64,000 bases of DNA from CAZOIA01 sp964579675 (GTDB lineage Bacteria; Planctomycetota; Phycisphaerae; UBA1845; PWPN01). This document shows, one piece after another, positions 61,016 to 64,000 of this stretch. Positions within the stretch are counted from its first letter, which is position 1; each line of letters starts with the position of its first letter. The notes under the pieces were generated by a model, which saw only the letters and a program-made list of their open reading frames with translations, ran no database searches and was not told where the DNA came from. The stretch is taken from positions 4,950 to 68,949 of the forward strand of contig CAZOIA010000004.1 of the NCBI GenBank assembly GCA_964579675.1. The letters run 5' to 3'. A program made the translations under genes and the position numbers.

Positions 61016-63415
61016 TCACTCCGTCGCCCCGGCTTCGCCCGATGACTCAAGGCTGCACCGTCTCGCTACCGACGGCAGGAACTCGCCGAGCTCACGGTCG
61101 AGCAGTTCGAGCTTCGCGCGGATCATCGTGGCGCCGTCGGCGAAGCTGTGGTCGCCCCCGTAGCGGAAGTTGAGCCGAACGTCGGCCTCCATCACCGGCA
61201 ACGCCTCGGTCGCGTTCGCCTTCTCGTCCAGCAGGACCGCGCGCCATTGCCGGTACGCGTCCCGGGCCTCGGCTGTTTCGGCCAGCGTTCGCGAATCCTT
61301 CGCCGCAAGAGCCAGCAGCCGATCCCGAAACTGACACGACTCGTAGAAGTTCGCCTCCGTCCGCGCCGTGTGGTAGAACCAGCGTACCGGTGATGCCTCG
61401 GCCTCGAATGTCAGGCGATGCCGCTCTGCTACCAATGGAGCCGCCTGCTCGATCTCATCCAGGGCGCGTTTCAACAGTTCCTCCATCCGCCGGTAAAATC
61501 TCCCGAAGGCGGCCACCTTGTCGCCGCCGGTCGGAGAGGTGTAGAACGTGGGACGCTTCTTCATCCCTTCGGCATCATCGATCTCCGCCATGAAGAAGTA
61601 GTAGCCGTAGAAGGTGTCCGGCACCTTCGCGTCCGGATCGGCGCACATCGGCTGGGCAGGGCCGAGGTAGTAAGGCCCTCTGTAGTAGCTGGGCAGCTCC
61701 GGCGACCAGGCGATGGCATCGGATACATGCTTCCACGCTTGGCGCACGTGCGGACCGGCCTTGTCGCCCGCGATCCGCGCAGCGAACTCCTGCAGCAGCT
61801 CCTCCTTCTCCGGCGCCGGGTCCCACCAGAAGAACTTACTCACTTCCGCCGCGATCGTGCCGTAACAGGGCCTGAACGCCGGGAATACCCACGCGCCGTC
61901 CGCGCCGCATTCGACCAGCGCGTTGGCCCGATCGGCCCAGCGGTCCATGCACGGGATGTGGGGAAGCCGCGGGGCTTCAAAGCCAAGCTCCGGCTCGCTC
62001 TTCATGTAGATCGGAATACCCGCTGCCCGGCACGCAGCCACCTGGTCTTTCGCCCGCTGGCCGGGACCGATCAGGTCGATGCTGTAATCCCACAGGTGTT
62101 TGTTGACCCCGTCGGGTTTCGCGACGTACTCGTCCTTCTCGATCTCGGTAAAGATCCCCGTGCCGGGTGCGAGCCTGGCGATCAGGCCTGACTGTGCCCG
62201 GTCCGCCGACCAGACGTGCTCAGCCGAGTAAGGCCACGCGATCACCTCGGCGTCAGGGTTGAACTTCCGCGCCGTCTCGGCGAGCGCGTTACAGAGATTG
62301 GCCACCACGATGTCGGCACCCAGCTTGTCGCAGCGCTTGCAGTTCGTCCGGCCCTTGGGCGTGCCGAAGGAACGCATGTAGCAGTGATAGAACCCTTCGC
62401 CGCCGATGATGATGACGATCCCGTCGAGCTCCGGAGCCGCCTTGAAGAGGTCCGCGATGCTCTCGGTCAGGAAACGACGGACCACCGGATGCTCGGTACA
62501 GAGGACGTACTCGCCGTCGGCCTTCCAGGTCAGCGCCCCGCGCATGTCTGGATGCGCCTTGAAGACCGGGTGGTCCTTCGGGAACTTCTGCTTCGTATGC
62601 ACGTGGCTGTAGGTCTTCAGCCCGTAGCGACGGGCCGCCTCGACGCTCTTCGCCAACGCATCGAGACTGCCCGGTTTCTGCCGATCCTTCAACTCGAGGA
62701 TGGCATCGGAGGTGGAAAGTCGGTAAAGGTCCCCGCCGGTGACCCAGGTCGCGTTGAAACCCATGAAGACCAGATCGCGAAGGGAACCGAGCCACGGAAC
62801 CGTGCCCAGCCGCACCTTCGACCGGGGCTTGTACACCTGCCGGCCCATCTTCAAAATCGGCGCCTGGCGCAGTCCCATAAGATCGACGAGCCTGGCAATG
62901 CCGTCGCGCAGCCCGGGCGCGTCGTGGCCGTGCACCGTGACCGCATCCTGCTCGACGGAAATCGTGAAGCTCTCCGGCGTATCCGTCGCCCCGCCGCCCA
63001 AATCGCGCAGAACGATCGCCTTGCGAATATCCCCGCCCAACTCGCCGGCCGGGCGCTTCTCGATGGGCACTTCGACACCCATCGCGCCCTTCAGAAACTC
63101 CACCAGGTGTCCCGCCATCAGTTCGGTCAGGGGTTTGGCGTCCGCGGCAAGAACGATCTTCCACGTGCCGTCGATCAGGACCTCGTTCCTGCCGGGCCGG
63201 GCGTCCGGGTCCCGGCTGAAACGGGAGAAGTAATCCCTCGACAGTGCGGAGAACGGGCTTGTTCCGTAAGCCTCGGAACCCTCCCGCGCCTTGCGGACCA
63301 TCAACTCGCGGGCCGTTTCCTTGGCATTGGGCGGTTCGTCGACGCCGGCGACGACCCCGGGCAGAATCCAACCCACGAGAACCACTCCAAGGATCGGTCT
63401 GTATATTGTCATCAT
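61016..63415 (-). CDS. Exported GH20/GH67-like glycosidase
   Basis: The start was set at the ATG at 63415, which has GAAGG 10 nt upstream; a GTG three codons earlier is possible. The 799-residue protein has a signal peptide (ILGVVLVGWILPGVVAG). An N-terminal GH20b/GH67-type domain follows (WKIVLAADAKPLTELMAGHLVEFLKGAMGVEVPIEK, DAVTVHGHDAPGLRDGIARLVDLMGL). The TIM barrel from about 200 reads GFNATWVTGGDLYRL, DGIVIIIGGEGFYHCY, with the acid-base Glu candidate in GGEGF, and FNPDAEVIAWPYS. A C-terminal helical region follows. It probably cleaves terminal sugars outside the cytoplasm. Confidence 0.65.
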   Translation of the reverse strand: MMTIYRPILGVVLVGWILPGVVAGVDEPPNAKETARELMVRKAREGSEAYGTSPFSALSRDYFSRFSRDPDARPGRNEVLIDGTWKIVLAADAKPLTELMAGHLVEFLKGAMGVEVPIEKRPAGELGGDIRKAIVLRDLGGGATDTPESFTISVEQDAVTVHGHDAPGLRDGIARLVDLMGLRQAPILKMGRQVYKPRSKVRLGTVPWLGSLRDLVFMGFNATWVTGGDLYRLSTSDAILELKDRQKPGSLDALAKSVEAARRYGLKTYSHVHTKQKFPKDHPVFKAHPDMRGALTWKADGEYVLCTEHPVVRRFLTESIADLFKAAPELDGIVIIIGGEGFYHCYMRSFGTPKGRTNCKRCDKLGADIVVANLCNALAETARKFNPDAEVIAWPYSAEHVWSADRAQSGLIARLAPGTGIFTEIEKDEYVAKPDGVNKHLWDYSIDLIGPGQRAKDQVAACRAAGIPIYMKSEPELGFEAPRLPHIPCMDRWADRANALVECGADGAWVFPAFRPCYGTIAAEVSKFFWWDPAPEKEELLQEFAARIAGDKAGPHVRQAWKHVSDAIAWSPELPSYYRGPYYLGPAQPMCADPDAKVPDTFYGYYFFMAEIDDAEGMKKRPTFYTSPTGGDKVAAFGRFYRRMEELLKRALDEIEQAAPLVAERHRLTFEAEASPVRWFYHTARTEANFYESCQFRDRLLALAAKDSRTLAETAEARDAYRQWRAVLLDEKANATEALPVMEADVRLNFRYGGDHSFADGATMIRAKLELLDRELGEFLPSVARRCSLESSGEAGATE

Positions 63416-63591
63416 TATGCTCACGCCTTCATATTACCGTTTGCAGATCACCCCTGCGGCCACCTGCGCGCATGGGTCTGTTCGCGTTGCCAGTTGTCCT
63501 GTCAGAGCAGCGTCTCTCAGAGCGCGTTTGGCCTGAAGGCGAAGGAAGCGTTAATCTATACCCTGTGGCCCCCTCCCGGAAACACCAACCG
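63416..63591. other. Intergenic region at the right end
   Basis: There is no gene or clear signal in this stretch, only the leader of the minus-strand glycosidase. Confidence 0.3.
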
Positions 63592-64000
63592 CTAAGGCCG
63601 ACCTCGTACTATAAGCTGCCTTGTCTCGGGGCAGATGAGACGTTCGGTTGAGCGGTTCCCCGTGTCCTTCCTCAACGCCGCAAGATACCAGGCGTGCGCG
63701 GCAGGTGTCAAGCATTCTGGCCGGAACACCTTTGTCGCAGCAGGATACATCAGAACCGAGAGCGGCAAACGGTCATCGAGAGAATCGCGGTAGAGCACTC
63801 GGCGGCCGTCGGTTGCCCACATGCCGGGCGAGCCGAAAACGTGTTCAGCCAAGAGGAAGCTGTACAGCGAACCGGTGGGACGCTTTCGGGCCCCAGCAGG
63901 CCGCCTGATCGCCATAATCGGCTGCTGGACCCCAAGAACGGGGTGCATGACACTTTGGGCGGCTCGTCGGAAAGCGCCGCCCCCCAGGTGTTTCCGAACC
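63592..64000 (-). CDS. Possible partial hypothetical protein running off the right edge
   Basis: The minus-strand frame is open from the window end to a stop at 63592 (about 136 codons). It includes SLYSFLLAEHVFGSPGMWATDGRRVLYRDSLDDRLPLSVLMYPAATKVF. It has balanced composition but no motif or family that I recognise, and its true start is outside the window or at the ATG at 63948. It may not be a gene. Confidence 0.25.
   Translation of the reverse strand, partial: VRKHLGGGAFRRAAQSVMHPVLGVQQPIMAIRRPAGARKRPTGSLYSFLLAEHVFGSPGMWATDGRRVLYRDSLDDRLPLSVLMYPAATKVFRPECLTPAAHAWYLAALRKDTGNRSTERLICPETRQLIVRGRP

Overview
The window is high-GC bacterial DNA with dense coding on both strands. It most resembles a free-living member of the Planctomycetota (Phycisphaerae-like) or a neighbouring PVC/Hydrogenedentes-type lineage. 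This placement is inferred from gene content: a flagellar cluster regulated by FliW/CsrA, large secreted glycosidase-like proteins, dockerin-type repeats, twin-arginine Gfo/Idh and sugar-isomerase proteins, and URO-D paralogues. No rRNA or tRNA was seen to fix the taxonomy.

Layout. 1-1878: end of a histidine gene (hisH, cut by the window edge) and an AlaC-like aminotransferase. 1922-24002: one long minus-strand flagellar block, in transcription order flgF-flgG-flgA-flgH-flgI-flgJ-flgN-flgK-flgL-fliW-csrA-fliC3-fliC2-fliC1-fliD-fliS-TPR protein. It supplies the distal rod, P and L rings, hook-filament junction, three flagellins, the cap and two chaperones, plus the FliW/CsrA switch. Motor, export and hook genes are not here. 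FliD and FlgL are roughly twice the usual size because of repeated hook-IN-type modules. All three flagellin leaders can be drawn with the Shine-Dalgarno or another GGA in a hairpin, as expected for CsrA control. 24598-28154: murD and two divergently transcribed secreted helical proteins. 28448-30499: a secreted FG-GAP/VCBS protein with two dockerin-like modules.

30549-40485: an NRAMP-like transporter with altered metal-site motifs, divergent from a tightly overlapping operon. The operon encodes a zinc-site URO-D/MtaA-type methyltransferase and three large glycan-active or glycan-binding proteins; it is the best candidate for an uncharacterised pathway (methylated glycan use). 40831-53461: a small membrane protein coupled to a GT-C-like membrane protein, an unusual Gfo/Idh oxidoreductase, thpR, a sugar isomerase, a second URO-D paralogue without zinc ligands, an ABC-F ATPase, a GH-like secreted protein followed by an 80-codon ORF and a strong terminator, and a lipoprotein made of four tandem beta repeats.

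53642-58120: a DUF362 protein and a CoA-disulfide-reductase/rhodanese fusion gene interrupted by a 1508-bp insertion sequence. The element has 23-bp inverted repeats and an 8-bp target duplication, and its transposase is split between two frames at a G7A5 run. 58396-63415: two large secreted polysaccharide-active-type enzymes.

Two expression styles are visible. Flagellar and secreted-protein genes carry AGGAGG-type ribosome binding sites. alaC, murD, the second URO-D gene and the ABC-F gene have a TATAAT-like box only 6-7 nt before the ATG and no Shine-Dalgarno, which predicts leaderless mRNAs.
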